From Salinicola salarius (GTDB lineage: Bacteria > Pseudomonadota > Gammaproteobacteria > Pseudomonadales > Halomonadaceae), in the NCBI RefSeq assembly GCF_003206135.1, contig NZ_PZJT01000002.1:1-64000 (forward strand): a DNA stretch of 64,000 nt, in the 5' to 3' direction. The position numbers were made by a program, and so were the translations under genes. Positions 15,400 through 24,925 of this stretch are shown here, piece by piece (the first letter of the stretch is position 1; each line of letters starts with the position of its first letter). Under the pieces are notes generated by a model that did no database searches, was not told where the DNA came from, and saw only the letters and a list, made by a program, of their open reading frames with translations.

Positions 15400-17034
15400 A
15401 TGCGTCGTTCCTTTACCGACAGCACCTTCCTGCGATTCTACGTGTCGCTGCTGGCGGCGTTGGTCATTACCTTTGCGCTGGTACTGTTCGGCTTCCTGGT
15501 CGTCGACAAGGTGCGTCAGGAGCACTATCGGGAAAATCTCGTCAGCGGCCCGCTGGCACTGCTTTCCGATCTCGTCTCCCGCCAGCCGTTGGCGCAGCGA
15601 GATGACTGGCTGGCGTCGATGGCGTCGACACTGGGCATGCCGTTGGGGTTGTTCCAGCTCGATGACCTGTCGCTGAATTATTTCGAGCGGGCGCGACTGC
15701 GTGAGAACCGGCCGGTGATCGAATCCACCGATGATGGCTGGCGCTCGCTGTACCAGCTGCCCAGTTCCAGCTGGGTGCTGGCGGCGCGGATCAACAGTCT
15801 CAACGAGATGCAGCTTCGTGGTATCACCGAAGTGCTGCGCAGCTGGCTGAGCGGCGAAGAGAAGGAGATCCAGGCTCGCCGGCTGGCGCGCGTCCAACAG
15901 CAGTTCCACATGCCGGTTGGTCTCTATACTTCGCCGCCGACGGATGTCGACCCTATCCAGGCGACGCGCCTCGACGCCGGCGAAGTGGTGGTGCGTCTCG
16001 AAACGGGGCTGAGTGCGCTCTATATTCATGCTCGGGTCGGGCCGGATCGCTGGCTGCGAATCGGCCCGCTGCCCAGTTTCGAGTCGATGCCGCTGTCGCT
16101 GGCGCTGGCGCTGCTGATCATGGTGCTGACGACGCTGGCCGGCGCCATCTATCTCATCGTGTGGGGCGTCGAAGGCCGGGTGGGGCGGCTCGAACGGGCC
16201 GCGACGCGCATTGCGGCGGGTCATCTCAACTCGCGAGTGCGGGTCGACAGCAACGACTTCATCGGCCGTCTGGGCATGGCGCTCAACGGCATGGCGGCGC
16301 AGGTCCAGATGCTGCTGCGCAGCCAGCAGGAGATGATTCGGGCCGTCTCCCACGAACTGCGTACGCCGGTGGCACGCATTCGCTTTGCGGTACAGATGCT
16401 GGAAGATCTCAGCAAGGACGAGGTCGCCCAGCGCCAGTTGGCGGGCATCGACGAGGATATCGCCGAACTCGACCGGCTGATCGATGAAATCCTCACCTAC
16501 GCCAAGCTCGACAGCGAGAATGCCCAGGGCGTGACGCTGCAGACGGAAAGCCTGGAGTGTCGTGCGCTGGCCTGGCGAGTACTGGAGACGTTGAGCCCGC
16601 TGCACCCGCACCTCGAACTGCGCGTTGCCGATGGCGAAGAGCTCGAGGTGGAGGCGGAGCCACGCTACCTGCAGCGCGCGGTCCAGAACCTGGTCGCCAA
16701 TGCCTGCCGGCATGCGGAGAGTCAGGTCGTGGTGAAGGTCCATCGCGAACCCCGGGCCGTGCGCATCGACGTCGAAGACGATGGCCCGGGGGTGCCGGAA
16801 GAGAAGCGCATCGCCATCTTCAAGCCATTCGCCCGGCTGGACGACAGTCGCACCCGGCGCTCGGGCGGCTACGGCCTGGGGCTCTCCATCGTCCAGAAGA
16901 TCATGGCCTGGCACGGCGGCAACGTCGTGGTCGATCGCAGCGAGAGCCTGGGCGGCGCTCGCTTCAGCCTGCTGCTGCCGCTACACGGCCGGGAGGCGAT
17001 TCGGCCGCTGACATTCGACGAAGAGACGGTTTGA
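15400..17034 (+). CDS. rstB: Sensor histidine kinase, RstB-like
   Basis: The 544-residue inner-membrane kinase has TM1 at about 10-32, a periplasmic sensor with the RstB-like segment QLDDLSLNYFERARLRENRPV, TM2 at about 232-255, a HAMP domain, a dimerisation/H-box (SHELRTPVARIRFAVQML) at about 325, an N box (NLVANACRHA), G1 (DDGPGVPEEKR), an F box and G2 (GGYGLGLSI). All catalytic elements are intact. The periplasmic domain is about 195 residues, longer than in E. coli RstB. It partners the regulator immediately upstream. Confidence 0.88.
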   Translation: MRRSFTDSTFLRFYVSLLAALVITFALVLFGFLVVDKVRQEHYRENLVSGPLALLSDLVSRQPLAQRDDWLASMASTLGMPLGLFQLDDLSLNYFERARLRENRPVIESTDDGWRSLYQLPSSSWVLAARINSLNEMQLRGITEVLRSWLSGEEKEIQARRLARVQQQFHMPVGLYTSPPTDVDPIQATRLDAGEVVVRLETGLSALYIHARVGPDRWLRIGPLPSFESMPLSLALALLIMVLTTLAGAIYLIVWGVEGRVGRLERAATRIAAGHLNSRVRVDSNDFIGRLGMALNGMAAQVQMLLRSQQEMIRAVSHELRTPVARIRFAVQMLEDLSKDEVAQRQLAGIDEDIAELDRLIDEILTYAKLDSENAQGVTLQTESLECRALAWRVLETLSPLHPHLELRVADGEELEVEAEPRYLQRAVQNLVANACRHAESQVVVKVHREPRAVRIDVEDDGPGVPEEKRIAIFKPFARLDDSRTRRSGGYGLGLSIVQKIMAWHGGNVVVDRSESLGGARFSLLLPLHGREAIRPLTFDEETV

Positions 17035-17097
17035 CGATCTTTCGCGGCTGACCTGTTCGCGGCTACCCCGTGCGCGGCTTCGGTAAGCGCCCGATCG

Positions 17098-18030
17098 TCA
17101 GGCGTCGTCAGGCGTGCCGGCTGGCTTGACGCCACTGAGCACCGCAAATGAGGTCTCCCTCGCGGTGCGGATGAAATCCTCCATCCACGGTAGTTCCAGG
17201 TTGTCCTCCCGCACTGCCGCGTAGAGCGTGCTCCACACCCCGTCCTTGCCCAGCGGCAGCGCCTTGACGTAATCCCGCTCCAGATACTCCGTCAGCGCCC
17301 AGTTGGGCAGGGCGCACACCCCGCGGCCACTCGCCACCAGTTGCATCATCATCACCGTGAGTTCGGCGCTGCGGATTTCCTGCGGGCGTACACCGGCCGG
17401 ATCCAGGAACTGGGTGAAGACATCCAGGCGGGAGTGATCCACCGGATAGACAATGAGCGTTTCCGTGGCGAGATCCGAGGGCTCGACCCAGCTTCGGGTC
17501 GCCAGCGCGTGCTGCTTGGAAACGGCGAGCAGGCCTTCGTAGCGGAACAGGGGGGCGTAGTGCACGCCCGGCAGCGGCTCCGGGTTGTCCGTGATGACCA
17601 GATCGAGCGCTTCGCGCGTCAGCCCCGGCAGCAGATCGAAATTCTGGCCACTGGGAATGTCGACTTCCACCTCCGGCCAGTGATCGCGGAAATGGTCGAT
17701 GGTCGGCATCAGCCACTGGAAGCAGCTGTGGCATTCGATCGCCATGTGCAGGCGACCCTGTTCGTGGCCGGCCAGCCGTGCCAGGTCGCGTTCCGCCAGA
17801 CGCAGCTGGGGCAGCACCTGTTCGGCCAGGGTCAGCAGGCGTTCCCCGGCGCGGGTGAACGACACCGGGCGCGTCTTGCGGGCAAACAACGGCATGCCGA
17901 GCCGCGACTCGAGATCCTTGATCTGGTGCGATAGCGCCGACTGGGTCAGGTGGACGCGCTCCGCCGCTTCGACCAGCGAGCCGGTGTCACGCAGAGCGAT
18001 CAACGTGCGGAGATGGCGAAGTTCGAGCAT
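17098..18030 (-). CDS. metR: LysR-family activator of methionine genes MetR
   Basis: The 310-residue LysR regulator has an N-terminal HTH at about 18-40 (LVEAAERVHLTQSALSHQIKDLE) and a periplasmic-binding-like effector domain (homocysteine in MetR). Stretches match MetR closely: MAIECHSCFQWLMPTIDHF, LIVYPVDHSRLDVFTQFLDPAGV and WSTLYAAVRE. The start at 18030 (Met-Leu-Glu-Leu-Arg) matches MetR N-termini, and six upstream codons are unlikely. It is divergent from metE, the classic MetR target, across 125 bp. Confidence 0.93.
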   Translation of the reverse strand: MLELRHLRTLIALRDTGSLVEAAERVHLTQSALSHQIKDLESRLGMPLFARKTRPVSFTRAGERLLTLAEQVLPQLRLAERDLARLAGHEQGRLHMAIECHSCFQWLMPTIDHFRDHWPEVEVDIPSGQNFDLLPGLTREALDLVITDNPEPLPGVHYAPLFRYEGLLAVSKQHALATRSWVEPSDLATETLIVYPVDHSRLDVFTQFLDPAGVRPQEIRSAELTVMMMQLVASGRGVCALPNWALTEYLERDYVKALPLGKDGVWSTLYAAVREDNLELPWMEDFIRTARETSFAVLSGVKPAGTPDDA

Positions 18031-18034
18031 GTGA

Positions 18035-18047
18035 TGAATTTTGCTCA
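18035..18047. promoter_or_regulatory. Candidate MetR binding site
   Basis: TGAATTTTGCTCA matches the MetR consensus TGAA-N5-TTCA except for one base, in the metR-metE divergent gap right beside the metR start, where autoregulation and metE activation would both be possible. Confidence 0.4.
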
Positions 18048-18155
18048 CTTTGAGGATTAGATAAACGCGTTTGATTCAAGGTGCGTTGCCGGAGAGACTG
18101 CCCGCCAAGCCATGATCTTCTCCATTCTAACCGCTAACTCCGAGAGACCCCACAA

Positions 18156-20444
18156 ATGACCACCCTGGTGCACACTCTGGGCTATCCGCGCATCGGCGCG
18201 CATCGCGAATTGAAGAAAGCCGTCGAAGCCTACTGGAAGGGCGAGCTGGATCGAGATGGACTCGAGCAGGAAGGCGCGCGGCTGCGCAAGGCGCACTGGC
18301 AGGACCAGATCGATGCCGGCCTGGATGTCGTCACCGTCGGTGACTTCGCTTTCTACGATCAGGTGCTCAATGTTTCGGTGCTGGTGGGGGCAGTGCCGCC
18401 CCGCTTCGGCAGCGTCGAAGGAGAGGTCGATCTCGACACCAGTTTCCGCATGGCGCGGGGTCGCGCGCCGTCCGGCGAGCCGGCGCCGGCCTGCGAGATG
18501 ACCAAGTATTTCGACACCAACTATCACTATCTGGTGCCGGAGTTGTACGAAGGGCAGACGTTCCGGATCGCCAGCGAGCGGCTGTTCGAGGAGGTCGCCG
18601 AAGCCAGGGCGCAAGGGCATCCGATCAAGGTGGCGCTGACCGGCCCCGTCACCTGGCTGTGGCTGGCCAAGTCCAAGAGCGAGGGGCTCGAACGCCTTTC
18701 GTTGCTCGACGATCTGGTCTCGACTTATGGGCAGATTCTGGCTCGGCTCGCCGACGCCGGCATCGAATGGGTACAGCTGGATGAGCCGGCGCTGGTCCAG
18801 GACCTGCCGAGCGAGTGGCAGCGCGCGTTGGAATTCGCCTACAACCAGCTGCAATCGGCCCCGGTAAAGCTGCTGGTGGCGAGCTACTTCGGCGGCCTCG
18901 GCGACAACCTGGGGCTGGCGCTATCGCTGCCGGTCGAGGGGCTGCACGTGGATCTGGCCCGGGCACCGCAGCAGCTCACGGCCGTGCTCGATCGCCTGCC
19001 GCCCTACAAGGTGCTTTCCGTCGGAGCCATCGACGGCCGCAACATCTGGCGCGCCGATCTCGAACGTCTCGCCGGTGAACTCAAGGATGCCAAATCTCGC
19101 CTGGGCGATCGGCTCTGGCTGGCCCCGAGCTGCTCGCTGCTCCACGTGCCGGTGGATCTGGACAACGAAACCAGGCTCGATCCGGAGCTGAAAAGCTGGC
19201 TGGCGTTCGCGCGTCAGAAGCTGGATGAAGTCGTGGCACTGTCGCACGTGCTCGACGGCGCGGAAACGGCGGCGGATCGCCAGCGCGTCGAGGATGCCAG
19301 CCGAGCCCTGGCGGCGCGGCGCGAGTCACAGCGCATTCACAAGCCGCAGGTTGCCGAGCGTCTGTCGAAGGTCGGCAATGCCGACACGCGTCGCGCCAGC
19401 GTCTACACGGTTCGGGCCGCGGCACAGCGTGAGCGACTGAATCTGCCGCTGTTCCCGACCACCACGATCGGCTCCTTTCCGCAGACGCAGGAAATCCGTG
19501 CGGCCCGCCGCGACTTCAAGCGAGGCGAGCTTGACGCGGCGGATTACGAAGCCCGCATGCGCGAAGAGATCGCGCTGGTGGTCGAACGCCAGCAACAGCT
19601 GGGGCTCGATGTGCCGGTGCATGGCGAGGCCGAGCGTAACGACATGGTCGAATATTTCGGCGAGCAGCTCGACGGTTTCGCCTTCACCCAGAACGGGTGG
19701 GTGCAGAGCTACGGCTCCCGCTGCGTCAAGCCGCCGGTGATCTTCGGTGACGTGACGCGGCCTGAAGCGATGACGGTGCGCTGGAGCGAGTACGCCCAGT
19801 CGCTGACCGACAAGCCCATGAAAGGCATGCTCACCGGGCCGGTGACGATCCTGCAGTGGTCCTTCGTTCGTGACGATCAGCCCCGCGCCACCACCTGCCG
19901 CCAGATCGCCCTGGCGCTGCGTGACGAGGTCGCCGACCTGGAACGTGCCGGTATCGCGATCATCCAGATCGACGAACCGGCGCTGCGGGAAGGGCTGCCG
20001 CTGCGGCAGGCCGAATGGCAGGCGTATCTCGACTGGGCGGTGGAGTGCTTCCAACTGAGCGCTGCCGTGGTTGCCGACGAGACGCAGATCCATACCCACA
20101 TGTGCTATGCGGAGTTCAACGACATCATCGGCGCCATCGCCGCCATGGATGCCGATGTCATCACCATCGAGACCTCGCGTTCCGACATGGAGCTGCTGGA
20201 CGCCTTCCAGCACTTCGATTACCCCAACGAGATCGGGCCAGGCGTCTACGATATCCACTCGCCGAACATTCCCGAGTGCGCCTGGATGGTCGATCTGATG
20301 GTCAAGGCCGCGGAAAAGATCCCGGCCGAGCGGCTCTGGGTCAACCCGGACTGCGGTCTCAAGACGCGGGGCTGGGCCGAAGTGGAGCCGGCACTGGCCA
20401 ACATGGTCGAGGCGGCTCGCGAGTTGCGCAAGCGCTATGCGTGA
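18156..20444 (+). CDS. metE: Cobalamin-independent methionine synthase
   Basis: 5-methyltetrahydropteroyltriglutamate-homocysteine methyltransferase, 762 residues (E. coli MetE has 753). It has the two-barrel architecture: an N-terminal half starting [23 protein letters not shown], and a catalytic C-terminal half starting [15 protein letters not shown]. Zinc ligands are visible as the His and Cys of [10 protein letters not shown] and the Cys of [11 protein letters not shown], together with the glutamate in [14 protein letters not shown]. It makes methionine in the cytosol without B12. It is divergent from metR, and a strong terminator follows at 20566. Confidence 0.97.
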   Translation: MTTLVHTLGYPRIGAHRELKKAVEAYWKGELDRDGLEQEGARLRKAHWQDQIDAGLDVVTVGDFAFYDQVLNVSVLVGAVPPRFGSVEGEVDLDTSFRMARGRAPSGEPAPACEMTKYFDTNYHYLVPELYEGQTFRIASERLFEEVAEARAQGHPIKVALTGPVTWLWLAKSKSEGLERLSLLDDLVSTYGQILARLADAGIEWVQLDEPALVQDLPSEWQRALEFAYNQLQSAPVKLLVASYFGGLGDNLGLALSLPVEGLHVDLARAPQQLTAVLDRLPPYKVLSVGAIDGRNIWRADLERLAGELKDAKSRLGDRLWLAPSCSLLHVPVDLDNETRLDPELKSWLAFARQKLDEVVALSHVLDGAETAADRQRVEDASRALAARRESQRIHKPQVAERLSKVGNADTRRASVYTVRAAAQRERLNLPLFPTTTIGSFPQTQEIRAARRDFKRGELDAADYEARMREEIALVVERQQQLGLDVPVHGEAERNDMVEYFGEQLDGFAFTQNGWVQSYGSRCVKPPVIFGDVTRPEAMTVRWSEYAQSLTDKPMKGMLTGPVTILQWSFVRDDQPRATTCRQIALALRDEVADLERAGIAIIQIDEPALREGLPLRQAEWQAYLDWAVECFQLSAAVVADETQIHTHMCYAEFNDIIGAIAAMDADVITIETSRSDMELLDAFQHFDYPNEIGPGVYDIHSPNIPECAWMVDLMVKAAEKIPAERLWVNPDCGLKTRGWAEVEPALANMVEAARELRKRYA

Positions 20445-20565
20445 AGCGATTTTCCAACGATGAACGGACTGTGTTCGGGTCCGCCGTCGGGTTCGGTCCG
20501 CCGGAGAGGTTGATCCTCCGGTGAGTTGGGTCCGCCGATGGCGCTGACATGTTAGGCTGAGCGTT

Positions 20566-20596
20566 GCGCCGCGAGACGATCTCGCGGCGCTTTTTT
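20566..20596 (+). terminator. Strong Rho-independent terminator after metE
   Basis: GCGCCGCGAGA (20566-20576), loop CGA, complement at 20580-20590, then TTTTTT. Confidence 0.9.
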
Positions 20597-20690
20597 GTGA
20601 CCTGCCATCCCTGGCGGTCACCCTCCGGGCCGTCGCTGCGCGACGTCAAAAATCGCGCCCGGCGATTTTTTGTGACGGCTATCCGTGTTC
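20591..20690 (+). repeat. Repeated TTTTTTGTGAC element with a second hairpin
   Basis: TTTTTTGTGACCTGCCATCC (from 20591) recurs as TTTTTTGTGACGGCTATCC (from 20666), 75 bp apart. The second copy closes another hairpin: AAAAATCGC (20648-20656) with GCGATTTTT (20662-20670) around a five-base loop. It may be a duplicated terminator or a small dispersed repeat. Confidence 0.65.
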
Positions 20691-20714
20691 AGACATCTCT
20701 CGGGAATCGTGCTC

Positions 20715-21500
20715 ATGTCCAAAGCGCTTCAGGCTGGCAAAGACCGCCGCGTCCTCTATCGTCATCGTTCATCGGTTCGCTGGCTGACGCTGTCGGTCGG
20801 CGCGCTCATGCTCGCGGGCTGCGCCAGCGGCGGGCAGCAGGAAGTGTCTTCCGCCGCGCCGCCGTCAGGGCTGGATGCGCTCAAGTCGCCGCTGATGCCA
20901 AGCGCCTTCTTTGCTGATGGGGGCGAGACCTTCACCGCCTGGCGCTGCACGCCGTCTCAGGATCTGGTGACCACCACGCCCGACGATCGGCGGCTGCGAC
21001 TGTGGACGGCGCTGGGGGAAACCGAGCTGCCCAGTGCCGTGGTCGGCACCGGTTCGCGCTACCAGCTCGGCGGGCTATCGTTCTGGCGCCAGGGGCGCGA
21101 TGCCCGTGTCGAGAGCGACAACGGGCGGCTGGTCTGCACTCTGGCCAGTGAACGCAAGACGACCACGCGGCAGGAACACCCCGAAAGCATTTTCTACGCC
21201 AGCGGCAACGAACCCGGCTGGAATCTCTCCCTCGATCGCAACAGCCACTCGCTGACGCTGGTGTCCGACTACGGTCAGGCCGAGGATACCTTCGACTATC
21301 GGGTCGCCTCGGTGCAGAACGGAAGCGAGGCGCGCATGGTGCTGGTCAGCGACAGCGGCCGATACCCCATGGAGCTGGATCTGCGAGCCGGTGCCTGCTT
21401 CGACGACATGAGCGGCAAACCGTGGCCGGTCAAGGTGACGCTGCGCTACGGCGACCGGGAGTTTCACGGTTGCGGGCAGGGCGTCGAAGCCAGCCGTTGA
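20715..21500 (+). CDS. Two-domain lipoprotein: MliC-like plus COG3650-like domain
   Basis: About 261 residues from ATG 20715 (the start is uncertain; 20685 is also in frame). The signal peptide ends in the lipobox LAGC. The first domain, FTAWRCTPSQDLV to GRLVCTL, has the paired cysteines and beta pattern of membrane-bound lysozyme inhibitors of c-type lysozyme (MliC). The second domain begins FYASGNEPGWNLSLDR, with the NEPGW motif of the COG3650 family, and ends with two more cysteines. It is probably an outer-membrane lipoprotein that guards peptidoglycan from lysozyme. That role is inferred from the first domain. Confidence 0.8.
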   Translation: MSKALQAGKDRRVLYRHRSSVRWLTLSVGALMLAGCASGGQQEVSSAAPPSGLDALKSPLMPSAFFADGGETFTAWRCTPSQDLVTTTPDDRRLRLWTALGETELPSAVVGTGSRYQLGGLSFWRQGRDARVESDNGRLVCTLASERKTTTRQEHPESIFYASGNEPGWNLSLDRNSHSLTLVSDYGQAEDTFDYRVASVQNGSEARMVLVSDSGRYPMELDLRAGACFDDMSGKPWPVKVTLRYGDREFHGCGQGVEASR

Positions 21501-21673
21501 TGGCAGATGGCGGCGGGGCCGTCATGGCGGAGATCGGAAAGAATCGATGCGATCGAACGTTTCATGCCATATTTCGCGGTTTTCATTCCAAAAACCTCAA
21601 TGAATAATGCCTCCCATGTAGCCGTCAGGTAGCGGCATCTCGCTGTAGTGCAACCCACATTGGAGGCAGTTTC

Positions 21674-22282
21674 ATGGCGCAGCGCATTCTTCTCATCACC
21701 AGTTCCCTGTTCGGCGAAGGCGGCCAGTCCAGCGCGCTGGCAGCATCCTTCAAGTCGGCTTTGGAAGGCCGTGACGTCGAGCTCGTCGAGCGCAACGTGG
21801 TCGAGCAGGCACTGCCGCACCTGACCGGCGCCGAAATGACGAGCTGGATGACCGAGCCCGGCGAACGCAGCGCCGATCAGCAGGCGCTGGCGCGGATCTC
21901 CGACGACCTGCTGGCGGAAGTGGAAGCCAGTGACGTGCTGGTGCTGGCCGTGCCGCTCTACAACCTGGGCATCCCCAGCCAGCTCAAGTCCTGGTTCGAT
22001 CGTATCCTGCGTGCCGGCAAGACCTTCCAGTACACCGCCAACGGGCCGGTGGGGCTGCTCGAGGGCAAGTCCGGTCTGATCCTGGCGGCGCGCGGCGGCA
22101 TGTACGCAGGCACCGAGATGGACTCCCAGACTCCGCATCTCAAGCACATGCTTCGCCTGATGGGTATTGAAGACGTGCACACGATCTACGCGGAAGGCTT
22201 GAATATGGGCGAGGATCGCAAGCAGCAGTCGCTCAAAGAGGCTCAGCAGGCGATCGGTCAGTACGTGGCAACGCGTTTCTGA
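21674..22282 (+). CDS. azoR: FMN-dependent NADH:quinone/azo reductase
   Basis: The 202-residue flavodoxin-fold AzoR reduces azo compounds and quinones with NADH. Landmarks are the N-terminal phosphate loop ITSSLFGEGGQSSALAASF, the VPLYNLGIPSQLKSWFDRILRAGKTFQYTANGPVGLLEGK block, and LILAARGGMYAG. Length and layout match E. coli AzoR (201 aa). The ribosome-binding site is GGAGGCAG. It is monocistronic, with a terminator after it. Confidence 0.94.
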   Translation: MAQRILLITSSLFGEGGQSSALAASFKSALEGRDVELVERNVVEQALPHLTGAEMTSWMTEPGERSADQQALARISDDLLAEVEASDVLVLAVPLYNLGIPSQLKSWFDRILRAGKTFQYTANGPVGLLEGKSGLILAARGGMYAGTEMDSQTPHLKHMLRLMGIEDVHTIYAEGLNMGEDRKQQSLKEAQQAIGQYVATRF

Positions 22283-22313
22283 ACACCTGGTGTTCCGGTC
22301 GCCATGGCGTCGA

Positions 22314-22343
22314 AGGCCCGATATCGATGATGTCGGGCCTTTT
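22314..22343 (+). terminator. Rho-independent terminator after azoR
   Basis: AGGCCCGA (22314-22321) pairs with TCGGGCCT (22333-22340) and is followed by a T run. Confidence 0.85.
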
Positions 22344-22465
22344 CGTCTGCCTTCCGGATCGTTCGCCGATGGCGAGATAGTCGGTAGGCCGGTCCACGAT
22401 TCACCGAACGTCGGTCGTGGTCTACCATAGAATGGTTCAACGTTTTGACGAATCAGGAAGATGTC

Positions 22466-22906
22466 ATGGAATATTTGCACACGATGGTTCGCGTCGCCGA
22501 TCTCGACGCCTCGCTGCACTTCTACTGCGATCTGCTGGGACTGCAGGAAGTCTCGCGCAAGGAGAGCGAGAAAGGGCGCTTCACGCTGGTGTTTCTGGCA
22601 ACGCCCAACGATACGCCGCGCGCCAAGGCCGAGCAGTCGCCGATGGTCGAACTGACCTACAACTGGGACCCGGAAGAGTACACCGGGGGGCGCAACTTCG
22701 GCCATCTGGCCTATCGGGTCGACGATATCTACGCGCTGTGCGAGAAGTTGCAGGCGGGTGGCGTCACCATCAATCGTCCGCCGCGAGACGGCCACATGGC
22801 CTTCGTGCGTTCGCCGGACGGCATCTCCATCGAACTGCTGCAAAAAGGCGACGCCCTGGCGCCGCAGGAGCCGTGGGCCTCGATGGAAAACACGGGTAGC
22901 TGGTAA
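22466..22906 (+). CDS. gloA: Lactoylglutathione lyase (glyoxalase I)
   Basis: The 146-residue VOC-fold enzyme detoxifies methylglyoxal as its glutathione hemithioacetal. The four metal ligands of E. coli-type (Ni-dependent) GloA are all visible: His5 (MEYLH), Glu in MVELTYNW, His in [10 protein letters not shown] and Glu in SIELLQK. The start at 22466 aligns with the GloA N-terminus. An ORF from 22445 adds seven unconserved residues. tspO follows 5 bp downstream, so the two are likely cotranscribed. Confidence 0.94.
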   Translation: MEYLHTMVRVADLDASLHFYCDLLGLQEVSRKESEKGRFTLVFLATPNDTPRAKAEQSPMVELTYNWDPEEYTGGRNFGHLAYRVDDIYALCEKLQAGGVTINRPPRDGHMAFVRSPDGISIELLQKGDALAPQEPWASMENTGSW

Positions 22907-22911
22907 TTGCC

Positions 22912-23385
22912 GTGAGTCGCTCGAGTCGTCTTTTCTGCGGCTGGCTGCTGCTGGTGGCAATCGCTGCCAGCAGCGGCATTCTGGCGCCGCCCGGCGAGTG
23001 GTACGCCGCGCTTGCCAAACCGCCACTGACGCCGCCTGACTGGCTGTTCCCTGTCGCCTGGACGCTGCTGTATCTGATGATGGCCGTGGCGGCCTGGAAG
23101 GTGACGCTGGTCGCGCCGCGCGGCGAACGCGGAAAGGCGCTGTTGCCTTTCGTGCTGCAACTGATCGCCAACGGCCTCTGGTCGTGGCTGTTCTTCGCAG
23201 TCCACTGGATGCTGGTCGGCCTGCTCGACCTGCTCCTGCTGTGGGGGTTGATCGTCTGGACGATCGTGACCTTCTCGCGCTATTCACGCCTCGCTGCCGG
23301 CTTGCTGTTGCCTTATCTGGTGTGGGCCGGTTTCGCGGCCTATCTGAACGCCGGAGTGCTGGTACTCAACGCGCCATGGAACTGA
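22912..23385 (+). CDS. tspO: TspO/MBR-family tryptophan-rich sensory protein
   Basis: The 157-residue protein has five hydrophobic helices and the TspO signatures WYAALAKPPLTPPDWLFPVAWTLLYLMMAVA (residues ~29-59), QLIANGLWSWLFFAVHW and PYLVWAGFAAYLN. TspO proteins bind porphyrins and cholesterol-like ligands in the membrane and are linked to stress or photo-oxidation responses. It starts with GTG five bases after gloA, with no clear Shine-Dalgarno, which suggests translational coupling. Confidence 0.92.
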   Translation: MSRSSRLFCGWLLLVAIAASSGILAPPGEWYAALAKPPLTPPDWLFPVAWTLLYLMMAVAAWKVTLVAPRGERGKALLPFVLQLIANGLWSWLFFAVHWMLVGLLDLLLLWGLIVWTIVTFSRYSRLAAGLLLPYLVWAGFAAYLNAGVLVLNAPWN

Positions 23386-23415
23386 AGGCCGGCAGCTCGA
23401 TGGTCGGTCTATTCA

Positions 23416-23526
23416 GGGCCAGTATTTATTAATGGCCAGCCCCTGTTGATGGCCAAGATCTGTCAATGGCCAGAACTCTTAGTTAAGGACTCTTGGCCAA
23501 GGACTATTGATGGCTAAGGACAGCGC
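23416..23526 (+). repeat. 17-bp tandem units phased to an ATG start codon
   Basis: Units of the type ATGGCCAGNNCCTGTTG place ATG at 23432, 23449, 23466, then after a 10-bp break TTG at 23493, ATG at 23510 and finally the true start at 23527, each exactly 17 bp apart. AAGGAC Shine-Dalgarno-like words lie before the last two. Units drift in sequence but not in phase. Confidence 0.9.
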
Positions 23527-24216
23527 ATGAATCATCAAGCTCAACCCCTGCCGGCCGAGATCGACAAGGCCATGCGCCGGGAAGCCGCCGAACTCGATCG
23601 GCTGGATGGCGACGTCTATCGCCAGTTCGATCGCGATCCATTGGCACCGATCGTCGGCCTCGGGCCCAAAAACGCCAAGCTCGCCGTGTTCGGGCGGGAT
23701 CCCGGCAAGAAGGAAGTCGAAGTGGGGTTGCCGTTCGTCGGTGCTGGCGGGCAAAAAGTGCGGGAGGCACTCTATCGTCACCGCCACGGACAACCGCTCC
23801 CGGACTTCGAGGCGTCATTGACGGTGGGGGACGACCTGTTCTGGATCAATACCGTTCCCTACAAGCCGGTGGGCAACAAGGCCTGGTCCATGGCCGTAAA
23901 GCGCCGCTTCCAGCCGTTGGTGGCGGCCCTGCTGACTCGACAATGGGACGGTGACCGGGTGATCACGCTGGGGCGAGAGGCGTTTCTCTGGTTCGGTATC
24001 GGGCAGCCCCGGGAGGTCCGGGATGCGCTGGAGGCCTTCTGGTCGCGAGAAGACCGCTTCTCGGCGACGCATGTCACCCAGCTGACGCTGGACGATGGGG
24101 AGACCAAGCGCTTCGTTCTCGCGCCGTTGCCTCATCCTTCGCCGCTCAACCAGCGCTGGTTCAAGCGCTTCCCCGAGCTGCTGGCTCAGCGGCTGGCGGA
24201 CTTGAAGATCGAATGA
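23527..24216 (+). CDS. Uracil-DNA glycosylase superfamily protein
   Basis: The 229-residue protein has UDG-fold motifs: motif A-like KLAVFGRDPGKKEVEVGLPFVGAGGQKVREAL (residues ~44-76), a central INTVPYKP, ITLGREAFLWF, and motif B-like LPHPSPLNQRWFKRFP near the C-terminus. It resembles family 4/5-type enzymes, but the four Fe-S cysteines of that group are not present. It probably excises a damaged base from DNA, with substrate unknown. The start codon is the last phase position of the 17-bp array, with AAGGAC in front. Confidence 0.85.
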   Translation: MNHQAQPLPAEIDKAMRREAAELDRLDGDVYRQFDRDPLAPIVGLGPKNAKLAVFGRDPGKKEVEVGLPFVGAGGQKVREALYRHRHGQPLPDFEASLTVGDDLFWINTVPYKPVGNKAWSMAVKRRFQPLVAALLTRQWDGDRVITLGREAFLWFGIGQPREVRDALEAFWSREDRFSATHVTQLTLDDGETKRFVLAPLPHPSPLNQRWFKRFPELLAQRLADLKIE

Positions 24217-24234
24217 GGTTGCCGGCACGACTCG

Positions 24235-24636
24235 TCAGTCGGGTCTGGCTGCCATGCGCCCGCTTCCCAGGAACATGATCGCCAGTGCACCGAACAGGAA
24301 CATGCCCTGCAGTTCCAGCGTCCAGCCGCCCTGGCTGTTGAGAGTCCACAGTTGGGAGGTATGGACGAGAATCAGCGCCACGACCATGTTGACTGCCATC
24401 AATAGCCCGCCAATTCTTGCCTGCCAACCGACGATGGCCATCAGCGGCGCGACGATCTCGCCAATCAGCACGCCATAGGCGACGAACGACGGCAGGCCCA
24501 TCCCCGCCAGTTGCTGGGCAATGCCGTTGAGACTCGTGGGGTCCATTAGCTTGCTGATGCCGTGAAGCAGGATCAGAGCACCGACACACAGTCGTAGCAG
24601 CAGTTTGCCCAGATCGTCGTTGTGCAGAAAACGCAT
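24235..24636 (-). CDS. DoxX-family membrane protein
   Basis: The 133-residue four-helix inner-membrane protein starts with the DoxX pattern LLLRLCVGALILLHGISKL, followed by LAGMGLPSFVAYGVLIGEIVAPLMAIVGW. Family members are tied to redox or quinone-linked stress responses, but no specific role can be given here. It is convergent with the UDG gene, and GGAAA precedes its ATG. Confidence 0.9.
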   Translation of the reverse strand: MRFLHNDDLGKLLLRLCVGALILLHGISKLMDPTSLNGIAQQLAGMGLPSFVAYGVLIGEIVAPLMAIVGWQARIGGLLMAVNMVVALILVHTSQLWTLNSQGGWTLELQGMFLFGALAIMFLGSGRMAARPD

Positions 24637-24925
24637 AGGAAATTTCCGTATTAGCCAAGTCCAGTGCCGTGTCGGCGTGTCTAGGCTACCAGAACTCGCC
24701 CTGATTCACGGCTATAGGAAATGGTTAGCGAATTGTAAGTCCTGGACTACAATGTTGTACGTGATTTTGACAATGTTAATTTTTGTCAAAAGCAGTGATA
24801 CTCGGCCACTCTCTTCCCGGTACTGTATCAGCCCGCAGCTTGGGTGATTGGCATTTCGACCAAGCCAGGCCTACGAAGAGCCCCTGCATAAACGGGTCAT
24901 ACCCAAGCACAATAATGAGTCGCAA

